From assembly GCA_011682695.1 (NCBI GenBank), contig JAACED010000007.1, forward strand, positions 1-62,596: DNA of 62,596 nucleotides, written 5' to 3'. The notes below the pieces were generated by a model. It did not search any database. It saw nothing but the letters and a program-made list of their open reading frames with translations, and was not told the DNA's origin. How positions within the stretch are numbered: position 1 is the stretch's first letter; each line of letters starts with the position of its first letter. Made by a program: the position numbers and the translations under genes. Of this stretch, positions 44,353-52,452 are shown one piece after another. Origin of the DNA: Gammaproteobacteria bacterium (GTDB lineage: Bacteria > Actinomycetota > Acidimicrobiia > Spongiisociales > UBA4744).

Positions 44353-45257
44353 CAGCAGGTCGCGTCCTCGCATCCCTCATGGGTGTTGGGCTCGACCTGG
44401 AGGGTGGCGTGCGCGATGCCGTACTCCTCCTTCAGGAGGTCCCGAGCCTGGTCGAGAACCGGGTGCGAATTCGGCTCATGGTCGATCATGAGGTGCGCCG
44501 ACGCCACATTCATGTCGGAGGTGAGGGTCCACACGTGGAGGTCATGGACATCGACGACACCAGGGATTGCGCCGAGCCGTTCGCGCATCTCATCGACCGA
44601 CACGTCGGTTGGTGCCGCTTCGATGAGAACACGGATGGCCTTGCGCCCAAGGCGCCACGCACGGGGCAGGATGAACAGGCCGATGGCTGCGCCGAACAAG
44701 GGGTCCGCGTACAGCCAACCGGTGAAACGCAGGATGAGCGCGGCGACGATGACGCCAACGGAGCCGATTGCGTCCGCCATGACCTCCAGGAAGGCGCCCT
44801 CGAGGTTCAGGCTCTCCTTGGCTCCTTGCCGAAGCAGCAGCCAGGAGACGATGTTGACGATGAGACCCAGTACGGCGACGACGAGCATCGGGCCGCTCAT
44901 GACGTCCACTGGTTCTCGAAGACGCCGTACCGCCTCGACGAGTACGTAGGCCCCAACGGCGAACAGGAGTGCTGCATTGGCGAGCGCGGCCAGGATCTCC
45001 AGTCGGTACATGCCATACGTGAGCTTGTTCGACGTCCGGACCCGGTTCGCCGCGATGATCGCCGCGAGAGCCATCCCGAGTCCGAGGGCGTCGGTGGCCA
45101 TGTGGCCGGCATCGGAGAGGAGTGCCAGCGAGTCGGAGATCAGGGCGGTGACGGCCTCGACCACCATGAAAGTGACGACCAGTCCAAAGGTGATCCGCAG
45201 ACGGCCGACATGCTTGGCACCGGCCGTGACGGAGCCGTGGCGGTGGTCCGAACTCAT
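44352..45257 (-). CDS. CDF cation efflux protein, CzcD/ZitB-like
   Basis: A 301-residue CDF transporter with six helices and short His-rich ends. TM2 has SDAGHMATD (HxxxD). TM5 has LEVMADAIGSVGVI, with Glu in the position of the first His, a variation also found in CzcD-type proteins. The C-terminal domain has DVHDLHVWTLTSDMNVASAHLMID and ends with a Cys-rich HEGCEDATC. It should move zinc, cadmium or cobalt out in exchange for protons. ATGA overlap links it to the ArsR gene. Confidence 0.93.
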   Translation of the reverse strand: MSSDHRHGSVTAGAKHVGRLRITFGLVVTFMVVEAVTALISDSLALLSDAGHMATDALGLGMALAAIIAANRVRTSNKLTYGMYRLEILAALANAALLFAVGAYVLVEAVRRLREPVDVMSGPMLVVAVLGLIVNIVSWLLLRQGAKESLNLEGAFLEVMADAIGSVGVIVAALILRFTGWLYADPLFGAAIGLFILPRAWRLGRKAIRVLIEAAPTDVSVDEMRERLGAIPGVVDVHDLHVWTLTSDMNVASAHLMIDHEPNSHPVLDQARDLLKEEYGIAHATLQVEPNTHEGCEDATC

Positions 45258-45625
45258 GAGGTGCGCGTGTGCCGGTAGTGCTCGGCGGCGACATCGAGCA
45301 GCATGCGGATATGGGTATCGGCGAGGCGGTAGTAGATGACGCGTCCTTCTTTGCGATACGAGACCAGGCCGGCGGTCCGCAGCAGACGCAACTGGTGGCT
45401 TGTGGCCGACTCGCTCAGCTCCGAGAGGGCTGCCAGGTCGCCGACGCAGAACTCCCCGGCTTGGAGGAGTACGTAGATCATCCGGAGACGGGCGGGGTCG
45501 GAGAGGAGCTTGAACTGCTCAGCCAGGTCTTGGGCCTCGGCGGGATCCGGGAGGCGCTCGCGTACATCGGCGACTCTCTCGGGATGAACCAATCGGGGGA
45601 CCTTGTGTTTCTCTTCGAGGGCCAT
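45254..45625 (-). CDS. ArsR/SmtB-family metal-responsive repressor
   Basis: A 123-residue winged-helix protein. The recognition region is LAALSELSESATSHQLRLLRTAGLVSYRKEGRVIYYRL. The alpha-5 region DTHIRMLLDVAAEHYRHTRTS has the DxHx...ExxxH pattern of the zinc-sensing SmtB/CzrA site. GEFCVGDL retains one alpha-3-like Cys. MALEEKHKVPRL at 45625 is preferred over the upstream frame. It is first in the operon, behind a triple direct repeat that is probably its operator. Confidence 0.92.
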   Translation of the reverse strand: MALEEKHKVPRLVHPERVADVRERLPDPAEAQDLAEQFKLLSDPARLRMIYVLLQAGEFCVGDLAALSELSESATSHQLRLLRTAGLVSYRKEGRVIYYRLADTHIRMLLDVAAEHYRHTRTS

Positions 45626-45664
45626 GAGAGGGAGCGTAGAAGTGCAAACATCTGAACGCAAGTG

Positions 45665-45687
45665 CAGATATTCAGATATTCAGATAT
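45665..45687. promoter_or_regulatory. Triple CAGATATT direct repeat upstream of the ArsR/SmtB operon
   Basis: CAGATATT-CAGATATT-CAGATAT runs without gaps in AT-rich DNA between the operon start and the convergent end of the merR gene. Together with TCTGAACG nearby it gives CTGAA...TTCAG half-sites like SmtB/CzrA operators. It probably holds promoter and operator of the ArsR-CDF-ATPase operon. Confidence 0.55.
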
Positions 45688-45701
45688 GCTGCCCGGCCTG
45701 C

Positions 45702-46103
45702 TCAGCCTGGCACTGCAATGGTCTGGCACCGGTTCGGGTCGGTGCACTCCGCCGGGTCCAGTCGGCGGGCGCGCGCGGTGAGTTCGGTGAGTTGTCTGCG
45801 GGTGTGGCGGAGTGTTCGGAGCTGGCGGTCGATGTCGTCGAGATGACGCTCCAACAGATCGATGACGTGGTGGCAGGTGGACTCGCCGTGGTCTCGCATG
45901 TCGAGGATGGAACGAATCTCTGCCAGCGATAGCCTCGCCGCCTGCGCATCCTTGATGAAGGTGAGGCGATCGGCGACCTGCATGTCGTACTCGCGATATC
46001 CGTTCGGGGCTCGAGGCGGCGGCGGGACCAGGCCGATGTCTTCGTAGTACCGGATGGTTTTCGTCGGCACCCCGGTCATGTGGGCAAGTTCTCCGATTCT
46101 CAT
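45702..46103 (-). CDS. MerR-family divalent-metal regulator (CadR/ZntR/PbrR-like)
   Basis: A 133-residue activator starting MRIGELAHMTGVPTKTIRYYEDIGLV. A long dimerisation helix follows. Cysteines lie at residues 77 (STCHHV), 120 and 126 (ECTDPNRC), the pattern of divalent sensors such as CadR and PbrR rather than the two-cysteine loop of CueR. It is divergent from the CopB-type ATPase and probably binds the dyad at 46125-46146, and perhaps the similar site at 42125-42156. Confidence 0.9.
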   Translation of the reverse strand: MRIGELAHMTGVPTKTIRYYEDIGLVPPPPRAPNGYREYDMQVADRLTFIKDAQAARLSLAEIRSILDMRDHGESTCHHVIDLLERHLDDIDRQLRTLRHTRRQLTELTARARRLDPAECTDPNRCQTIAVPG

Positions 46104-46121
46104 CGGTGCATGATACCCCAC

Positions 46122-46153
46122 TTGACCTTCTAGTCGACTGGAAGGTGTACCGT
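46122..46153 (+). promoter_or_regulatory. MerR-type promoter/operator of the CopB-type ATPase
   Basis: TTGACC (46122-46127) and TACCGT (46148-46153) are 20 bases apart. In between lies a near-perfect 22-bp dyad (46125-46146) with arms ACCTTC and GAAGGT and inner AGTCGACT. It sits directly in front of the divergent merR gene, as in classical MerR-regulated efflux genes. Confidence 0.82.
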
Positions 46154-46274
46154 GTGTACACCGAGGAGGAATGTCAGGTTCAGGAACGGCTCACAGGGTC
46201 CCGAGTCGTCGTCAAACAGGGCAGTGGCGGGGCGAATTGTCCAAGGCGAGCCAGCGCCCCTGAAGGAGTACACG

Positions 46275-48320
46275 ATGCACGAACACCACAGCGTCACAGA
46301 ACATGATCACACGGCTTCCGATGGTGGTTCGACACACTCGGACGCCGGTCACGACAAGCACGAAGGGCACAACCCGGAGATGTTCCGGGATCGTCTGTTG
46401 GTGAGTTTGGTGCTGACCGTGCCGATCCTGTATTTCTCGGATCAGCTCCAGTCCTGGTTCGGCTATGAGGCCATTTCTTTCAGCGGTGTCGGCTGGGTGA
46501 ACCCGGTTCTTGCGACGGTCTTGTTCATCTATGCGGGGACGGTGTTTCTCAAAGGAGGCATCCGGGAGCTACGCGCTCGCGTGCCGGGGATGATGACGCT
46601 GATCTCCGTGGCGATCTCGGTCGCCTATGTCTACAGTCTCGCCGTCTCACTGGGTCTGGGTGGCAAGCCGTTCTACTGGGAACTGGCGACGTTGCTCGAC
46701 GTGATGCTGCTGGGTCACTGGATCGAGATGCGGTCGATTCAGAGTGCGTCGAGAGCTTTGGAGGAACTCGCCGCGATGGTGCCGAACGTCGCCCACCGTG
46801 TCGGCCCGGACGGGTCGGTGCAGGACGTCGAGGTCTCGTCCTTGCGAGAAGGTGATCTGATGCTGATCCGGCCGGGGGAGCAGGTCCCGGCCGACGGTGA
46901 CGTCGTGGAGGGGGCCTCTTCGATGAACGAGGCGTTCCTGACCGGTGAATCCCGCCCGGTATCGAAACGCGAGGGAGACGAAGTCATCGCAGGCGGGGTC
47001 AACGGCGAAGGGGCCCTGACGGTTCGGGTGACCCGTATCGGGGATCAGACGACCCTCAGTCAGATCATGCGGCTCGTCGAGGAAGCCCAGGCGTCGAGAA
47101 GCCGCTATCAGGTACTGGCCGATCGTGCCGCATACTGGTTGACGATCATCGCTATTGGCGTCTCGTTGCCCACGGCGGGAGCGTGGCTGCTGTTCGGCGG
47201 TGCCGGTGTGACGTTTGCGGTGGCGCGGGCCGTCACCGTTCTCGTGATCGCGTGTCCGCACGCGCTTGGGCTCGCCATTCCGCTGGTCAACATGAATGCC
47301 ACATCGATTTCGGCTCGCAACGGGATCCTGGTGAGAAACCGTGAGGCTTTCGAGCGGGCTCGCAATATCGCCTTTGTGGCTTTCGACAAGACAGGCACTC
47401 TCACCGAGGGCCGATTCGTCGTGTCCCGGGTTGCGGTCGACGGGGTCTCCGAGGTGGAGGCGCTTGCAGTCGCCGCCGGCCTGGAACGGGCCTCGGAACA
47501 TCCTTTGGCAACGGCGATCGTCGAAGCAGCCGAGCAACGGGGGGCGCATCAACAACAGGCCCTGGAGGTCACCGCCGTGCCAGGAAACGGTCTCGAGGGG
47601 CGCATCGACGGACGGCTGTTGAGAGTGGGCCGACCCGAGTGGGCCGATCAGGTCGGCATCACGCTGCCGGAGCCGCTGCGAGATGCGTTGGCGCTGGCAG
47701 ACGAGCGGGGCGAGAGCGCGATTGTGATCATGGACGAAACAGAGGCACTGGCGGTGCTGGCGCTCGCCGACAAGGTGCGGGACTCGGCGCGGGTGGCGGT
47801 CGAACGGCTCCGTTCACTCGGAGTGACACCGGTGATGATCACCGGTGATGCCGAAGCTGTCGCACGCACCGTTGCCGCGGATCTCGGCATCGATCGCTTC
47901 TACGCGCGTGTCTTGCCACAGGACAAGGCGAGGATCGTCACAGAACTCAAGCAGGAAGGCCCAACCGGGTTCGTCGGCGACGGCATCAACGACGCGCCGG
48001 CTCTGTTGGCGGCCGACGTTGGCATCGCCATCGGTGCGGGTACCAACGTCGCCATCGAATCGGCCGATCTCGTCCTTGTCGAGGACGACCCCGCCGACGT
48101 CGCGCGTGTCCTTCAGCTCGCTACGGCCACGAGACGCAAGATGGTGCAGAACCTTGCCTGGGCGACCGGCTACAACACCTTCGCCATCCCCCTGGCCGCC
48201 GGCGTGCTGGCGAGCAGGGGCATCCTCCTCGATCCCGCAGTCGGCGCGTTGCTGATGAGCATGTCGACCGTGATCGTCGCGGCGAACGCCATGTTGCTGC
48301 GACGGATACAACTCCACTGA
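46275..48320 (+). CDS. P1B-3-type (CopB-like) heavy-metal ATPase
   Basis: A 681-residue ATPase starting MHEHHSVTEHDHTASDGG, with AAGGAG six bases upstream. The frame is open upstream but that part is not coding-like. The His-rich N-terminal 35 residues and the intramembrane VIACPHALGLAIPLVNMNA (CPH motif) are the marks of P1B-3 copper pumps. The rest is standard: LTGESRPVSKREGDEVIAG, AFDKTGTLTEGR, ASEHPLATAIVEA and FVGDGINDAPALLAADVGIAIG. The promoter belongs to the MerR type with a divalent-type sensor, so substrate and sensor classes do not obviously match. Confidence 0.94.
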   Translation: MHEHHSVTEHDHTASDGGSTHSDAGHDKHEGHNPEMFRDRLLVSLVLTVPILYFSDQLQSWFGYEAISFSGVGWVNPVLATVLFIYAGTVFLKGGIRELRARVPGMMTLISVAISVAYVYSLAVSLGLGGKPFYWELATLLDVMLLGHWIEMRSIQSASRALEELAAMVPNVAHRVGPDGSVQDVEVSSLREGDLMLIRPGEQVPADGDVVEGASSMNEAFLTGESRPVSKREGDEVIAGGVNGEGALTVRVTRIGDQTTLSQIMRLVEEAQASRSRYQVLADRAAYWLTIIAIGVSLPTAGAWLLFGGAGVTFAVARAVTVLVIACPHALGLAIPLVNMNATSISARNGILVRNREAFERARNIAFVAFDKTGTLTEGRFVVSRVAVDGVSEVEALAVAAGLERASEHPLATAIVEAAEQRGAHQQQALEVTAVPGNGLEGRIDGRLLRVGRPEWADQVGITLPEPLRDALALADERGESAIVIMDETEALAVLALADKVRDSARVAVERLRSLGVTPVMITGDAEAVARTVAADLGIDRFYARVLPQDKARIVTELKQEGPTGFVGDGINDAPALLAADVGIAIGAGTNVAIESADLVLVEDDPADVARVLQLATATRRKMVQNLAWATGYNTFAIPLAAGVLASRGILLDPAVGALLMSMSTVIVAANAMLLRRIQLH

Positions 48321-48576
48321 TCGTCCACCGGACGGTTGAGGCGAGGCTCCGTGCGCACACATGCGCTGCGTGATGGCTCGAGAGGCTTTGTCGATCCGCC
48401 GTCGGATCAAAGAGTTGGGGATCCCGGGGACCGAACCGGTACGTCCGGCGGTTCTCGCCGAGGACTTGGCGCAAAGACCCCGGCGAGCGGTGCCTGCCAT
48501 GTCGTCGACGTCGCAGGGGGGTGTTCGGCGAGGGGGTCGGATCGGTCGTCGAGGGGGAAGGACTACCGTTCCGGCG

Positions 48577-49464
48577 ATGAACTTCCCACAATCACCAGGC
48601 TGGTTCCTCAAGGCGATTGCCATGGAGCCCGAAGAGCACACGATCGACGTCGACGGCTGCTCGACCCACTACCTGAGTTGGGGCGATCCCGACCTGCCTG
48701 GGCTCGTGTTCGTCCACGGCGGAGCAGCTCACGCCCACTGGTGGAGCCACCTCGCCCCGCTGTTCACCGAACGGTGGCATGTCGTGGCCCTCGATCTGTC
48801 CGGTCACGGTGACAGTGGGAGGCGCTCGGAGTACTCGAGGGAGGCATGGTCGCATGAGGTCATGGCGGTGGCAGCCGATGCCGGCTTCCCCGGGCCTCCT
48901 GTCGTGGTGGGCCACAGCCTCGGCGGCATGGTCATCATCGAGACGGCTGCGGCGTTCGGGAGTGATCTGGCGGGAGCGGTGATCGTCGATACGCCGGTGC
49001 GCCGGCCGGACCCCGAATCCGAGCAGGCCGCGCGCGGCCAGGCGTTCGTATCGCCCGGGAGCTATCCGGACCTCGAGACCGCTCTCTCGCGATTCCGGCT
49101 GATTCCGCCACAACCGTGCGAGAACGCCTTCATCGTCGACTTCATCGCGAGAAAATCGTTGCACGAGACGCCGGGCGGGTGGACGTGGAAGTTCGACCCT
49201 CGCATCTTCAGTCAGGCCTATCGCCCGCTGGGGGAACGCCTCCAGGCGATCAAGACCCGGGTCGCGCTGTTTCGTGGTGAGTTCAGTGTGATCGTCCCGC
49301 CGGACATCGCAGAGCACATGTACGACCTCATGGGTCGCAGCGCTCCGGTCGTGTCCATTCCTGAAGCACATCACCATCTCATCCTCGACCAGCCTCTGGC
49401 GTTCGTGGCGGCACTGCGAACCCTGTTGGCCGACTGGGAGCACTCGATCCCACGCCGGGGCTAG
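48577..49464 (+). CDS. Alpha/beta-fold hydrolase
   Basis: A 295-residue hydrolase. The oxyanion region is GLVFVHGGAAHAHWW, nucleophile elbow VVVGHSLGGMVII, and the catalytic histidine lies in IPEAHHHLILDQP; LDLSGHGDSGRR is the post-beta-4 loop. The substrate is unknown. I start at ATG 48577, where similarity begins; no good ribosome-binding site is seen. The TAG stop (49462-49464) is part of the CTAG end of the repeat element that follows. Confidence 0.85.
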   Translation: MNFPQSPGWFLKAIAMEPEEHTIDVDGCSTHYLSWGDPDLPGLVFVHGGAAHAHWWSHLAPLFTERWHVVALDLSGHGDSGRRSEYSREAWSHEVMAVAADAGFPGPPVVVGHSLGGMVIIETAAAFGSDLAGAVIVDTPVRRPDPESEQAARGQAFVSPGSYPDLETALSRFRLIPPQPCENAFIVDFIARKSLHETPGGWTWKFDPRIFSQAYRPLGERLQAIKTRVALFRGEFSVIVPPDIAEHMYDLMGRSAPVVSIPEAHHHLILDQPLAFVAALRTLLADWEHSIPRRG

Positions 49465-49616
49465 TGCCTCGACCGGCAACCTTTGCGGTGTTCCGCCGGC
49501 CAGGAACTCCGCTCGCTGCGTTCTCCGCCTCAACGCACCTGCAGGTGCGCCTTCGTTGTGCGGCCTTGCGACCAGACGCCCCTGCCTCGGCATCGACACC
49601 CCGGCCAAGGCACTAG
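49461..49616. mobile_element. CTAG-ended inverted-repeat element, copy A (MITE-like)
   Basis: A 156-bp element that starts CTAGTGCCTCGACCGGCAAC and ends GGCCAAGGCACTAG. The left end is complementary, with two mismatches in 20, to the right end of copy C (GTTGCCGGCCAAGGCACTAG). Its internal sequence is shared with copies at 54615-54747 and 61564-61730, strongest in the CAGACGCCCCTGCCTCGGCA block. No gene lies inside. It is a non-autonomous, MITE-like element. Confidence 0.7.
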
Positions 49617-49793
49617 TCGCCGTCAACCCCGGGCCCGTAGTCGGATCGGTCTCTGCTCCCGGCTTCGCCGTGCTCTCTTCTGATGCTCGCTTCGCTCCTC
49701 CGGGAGGCCAGTGGACGCTCCACTCGCTGCGTTCTTCTCCTCGACGCGCCGGTCTCTACTCCCGCCCTACGCTTTTGCAGCACTGCAGGTAGC

Positions 49794-49830
49794 GATACGA
49801 AGTACGAAATACGAGATACGAGATACGAGA
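49794..49830. repeat. ATACGA-rich tandem repeat
   Basis: GATACGAAGTACGAAATACG is followed by GAGATACGAGATACGAGA, a degenerate 7-9 bp tandem repeat. Related GGTAC...GAATACGAA copies lie at 55211-55237 and 62370-62396. Between this repeat and the CTAG element (49617-49793) I see only short GCTCGCTTCGCTCC/CTCGCTGCG-like low-complexity sequence and no gene. Confidence 0.6.
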
Positions 49831-49885
49831 CACCGGCATTACTCGACAGCCTTCTAGTCTTGACCCGGAAAGGGAGGGATGAACA

Positions 49886-50341
49886 GTGCTGGAAACTGGT
49901 GACCGGGCGCCCGCTTTCGAACTCACCGACGACGCAGGGAACAGGGTCTCGCTCGAGGACTTCAGCGGCAAGCATCTCATCGTGTACTTCTATCCGAAGG
50001 CCATGACTCCCGGGTGCACGACCGAAGCGTGTGATTTCCGAGATCGCAGCGACCGTCTGCAGGAAGCGGGGTACGCCGTCGTCGGTATCAGCCCGGATCC
50101 TCCTTCGCGACTGGCAAGATTCAAGGAGAAGGAGCATCTGAACTTCCCGCTGCTTTCGGACGAGGACCATGCGGTCGCGGAGGCGTACGGCGCATGGGGA
50201 ACGAAGAAGAACTACGGCAGGGAGTACGAGGGAATCATCCGCTCCACGTTCGTCATCGGGCCTGACGGCACGGTGATCCGTCTGTACCGAAACGTGCGCG
50301 CCACGGGGCATGTCGATCGGTTGACCGAAGAGGTGTTATGA
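49886..50341 (+). CDS. bcp: Thiol peroxidase of the Bcp/PrxQ family
   Basis: A 151-residue thioredoxin-dependent peroxidase. The peroxidatic cysteine is in KAMTPGCTTEACDFRDRS, and the resolving cysteine five residues later marks the PrxQ alpha type. VVGISPDPPSRLARF and STFVIGPDGTVIRLYRNV are family segments. It starts at GTG 49886 behind GGGAGGG. Its stop overlaps the next start (ATGA), putting it in an operon with the Rv1476-like protein and pspA. Confidence 0.94.
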   Translation: MLETGDRAPAFELTDDAGNRVSLEDFSGKHLIVYFYPKAMTPGCTTEACDFRDRSDRLQEAGYAVVGISPDPPSRLARFKEKEHLNFPLLSDEDHAVAEAYGAWGTKKNYGREYEGIIRSTFVIGPDGTVIRLYRNVRATGHVDRLTEEVL

Positions 50342-51585
50342 AAATCATCGTGGCCTTCATCATTGGGCTCCAGGTCCTGCTGATGCAGTCGGCTCTGGCG
50401 GTCGACACCACATCGCTTGCCGACGAGGCGGCATTTCGTCACTACGCCGTCGAGGAAGGCGCACCGGTCGACCTTGATGCCATGGAGCAGCTCGTCACCG
50501 ATCTTTCCGACACCCCGGCTCTCTACTTCGTGGCGCTCGCCGAAGATCCCCCCGAAGGCGCCGACACGGTCGCCAGAGATGTTCTCACGGCGCTGTCCGG
50601 CGGAACCGTCGTGGTGGTGACACCGACCGATCTGGGGGCTGTCAGCAGCGACTTCTCCGACGGGCAGCTCGGGGGAGCTCTCGACGCCAGCATCGATCTC
50701 TTCGACACGAGCTACGTCGAAGGTTTCCGAGCGTTCGCGGGTGCCCTCACTTCGCCGACGCCTGTAACGGTGCCGAGCGACTCGGCCGGGGGCGGAGGAC
50801 TGATTCCCATCGCAGTCGTGGTCATCGTCATGGTGATCGTGATCATGGCGATATGGAGAGGGAAGAAGGGCGACGAGAAAACCGGACTGCGTCAGGTCGA
50901 GGAGGCCCGCAGTGAGATCAAGACGCAGCTGGAAGCGATCGCGAACCGAATCATCGAGTTGAGCGACCAGGTGTCGGTTGCCGGCAACGACGAGGCCACC
51001 GAGCACTATCGGGCCGCCAGCGCCACGTTCGACGATGCGCAAGGTGCCTTCGAGCGCGCGGATACGCTCGCTGCCCTCGAGGACCTCTCCGACCGGTTGG
51101 ACCGGGCGCGCTGGCAGCTCGAAGTGGCCGATGCGATCACCGAGGGCCGTGCCGTGCCACCGGAACCGCAGGATCGCCCTTCGTCGTGTTTCTTCGACCC
51201 GGCCCACCGGGGAGGGACGGAGGAGGCAACGATCACGACGCCTGCCGGGGTCAAGACGGTGAGTGTCTGTCAGGACTGTGCCGAGAAGCTTCGCAAGGGC
51301 GAACAGCCGAAACCCCGTGACATTCTCGTTGGCGGCCGTCGCGTGCCCGCTCCCATGGCGCCGCGATCCCACGGGGGTGGAGGGCTGGATCGAATGAACA
51401 CGTTCGAGATGGTGGTGGGCGGCATGGCAACGGCGGCACAGTACCGAAGTCGCTCGTCGCGGCGGCGAGTCGCATCTTCCCGGTCCCGTTCGGTCCGACG
51501 CGCCACCGCCTCTCGTTCGAGGACTTCCGCCGGACGGTCGACACCGCCGGCGGTAAAGGGTCGAGCACGCCGGAAACGACGCTGA
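50338..51585 (+). CDS. Membrane protein with TPM/Rv1476-like domain and zinc-ribbon-like tail
   Basis: A 415-residue protein with a signal peptide (1-22), an extracytoplasmic TPM/DUF6676-like domain (to about 150), and one membrane helix (LIPIAVVVIVMVIVIMAIW, about 160-178). A cytoplasmic helical domain follows (EEARSEIKTQLEAIANRIIE... to ADAITEGRAVPPEP), then a CFFDPAHRG...VSVCQDCAEKL putative metal-binding segment and a long Arg/Ser-rich tail. The helical domain is shared with the protein at 40592-41224. It is coupled to bcp by ATGA and precedes pspA, suggesting a membrane-stress role. Confidence 0.75.
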   Translation: MKIIVAFIIGLQVLLMQSALAVDTTSLADEAAFRHYAVEEGAPVDLDAMEQLVTDLSDTPALYFVALAEDPPEGADTVARDVLTALSGGTVVVVTPTDLGAVSSDFSDGQLGGALDASIDLFDTSYVEGFRAFAGALTSPTPVTVPSDSAGGGGLIPIAVVVIVMVIVIMAIWRGKKGDEKTGLRQVEEARSEIKTQLEAIANRIIELSDQVSVAGNDEATEHYRAASATFDDAQGAFERADTLAALEDLSDRLDRARWQLEVADAITEGRAVPPEPQDRPSSCFFDPAHRGGTEEATITTPAGVKTVSVCQDCAEKLRKGEQPKPRDILVGGRRVPAPMAPRSHGGGGLDRMNTFEMVVGGMATAAQYRSRSSRRRVASSRSRSVRRATASRSRTSAGRSTPPAVKGRARRKRR

Positions 51586-51623
51586 CCACTTAGGATGAAA
51601 GATATACACAACAGGAGGAAATA

Positions 51624-52352
51624 GTGGGGTTCTTGAAACGGCTATGGGGGTACTTGGCGACGCTCTTTCGCGGTGCCGCGGAACGGGCGATGGACCCGGA
51701 GGTCGAGGTCGAGCAGGCGATCAACGAGGCCAGGAAGCAGGACCAGAAGCTCCGGAACCAGGCTGCTCAGGTGATTGCCCATCGCACGCAACTCGAAGCC
51801 AAGATCGAGAGCGCAGCGGACGATCTCGGTGAAGCGCGCGAGATGGCCAAACAGGCGTTGCTGAAAGCCGACGAGGCCAAAAAGGCGGGAGACACCGAAG
51901 CAGTCGGAAAGTGGACCCGTGCAGCACAGAGCCTTGCCATGAGGCTCCAGGCCGCGGAGAACAACTTGGCCGGGCTCAAGGAGCAGTACGGCGTGGCGGT
52001 CACACAGGCCGAAGATGCCAAGCGGGCGGTCGAGCAGAACGCCATGCGGCTTCAGGAACTGGCTGCCAAGAAGATGGAGCTGATCGGCCGTCTCCAGCAG
52101 GCAAAGATGCAGGAGGCCGTCAACAAGACGATCGAATCCATCTCTGCCTCCATGGAGGTCGATGCTCCGAGTCTCGACAAAGTGGAGGAGAAGATCTCAC
52201 AGCGTCTGTCTGAGGCGAAAGCCAAGGCGGAACTGCGCGAATCTACCCCCGAAGGCGCCGAGGCAGAGCTTCGTGAGGCGATATCGGTCACGCAGGCCGA
52301 CGCAAAACTGGAAGAACTGCGTAAGGAACTCGGGCTCACCGAAGGGGCTTGA
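51624..52352 (+). CDS. pspA: PspA/IM30 family membrane-stress protein
   Basis: A 242-residue ESCRT-III-like coiled-coil protein that binds stressed membranes. It starts GFLKRLWGYLATLFRGAAER, an amphipathic helix, and continues through MDPEVEVEQAINEARKQDQKL in the long hairpin to the ISVTQADAKLEELRKELG tail. It starts at GTG 51624 with AGGAGG seven bases upstream. A GC hairpin follows the stop. Confidence 0.93.
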   Translation: MGFLKRLWGYLATLFRGAAERAMDPEVEVEQAINEARKQDQKLRNQAAQVIAHRTQLEAKIESAADDLGEAREMAKQALLKADEAKKAGDTEAVGKWTRAAQSLAMRLQAAENNLAGLKEQYGVAVTQAEDAKRAVEQNAMRLQELAAKKMELIGRLQQAKMQEAVNKTIESISASMEVDAPSLDKVEEKISQRLSEAKAKAELRESTPEGAEAELREAISVTQADAKLEELRKELGLTEGA

Positions 52353-52365
52353 TACAAGATTCGAG

Positions 52366-52389
52366 GCGGGGCGGTGGAAGCCGCCCCGC
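52366..52389 (+). terminator. Hairpin after pspA
   Basis: A 9-bp stem GCGGGGCGG/CCGCCCCGC with a 6-base loop, 14 bases past the pspA stop. No U-run follows. Confidence 0.6.
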
Positions 52390-52452
52390 TCTCGCGCAGA
52401 GAGGCACATTTGCGACCGGTACACTCCGGCCTGCCCGCGTTGAAGGAGCAGG

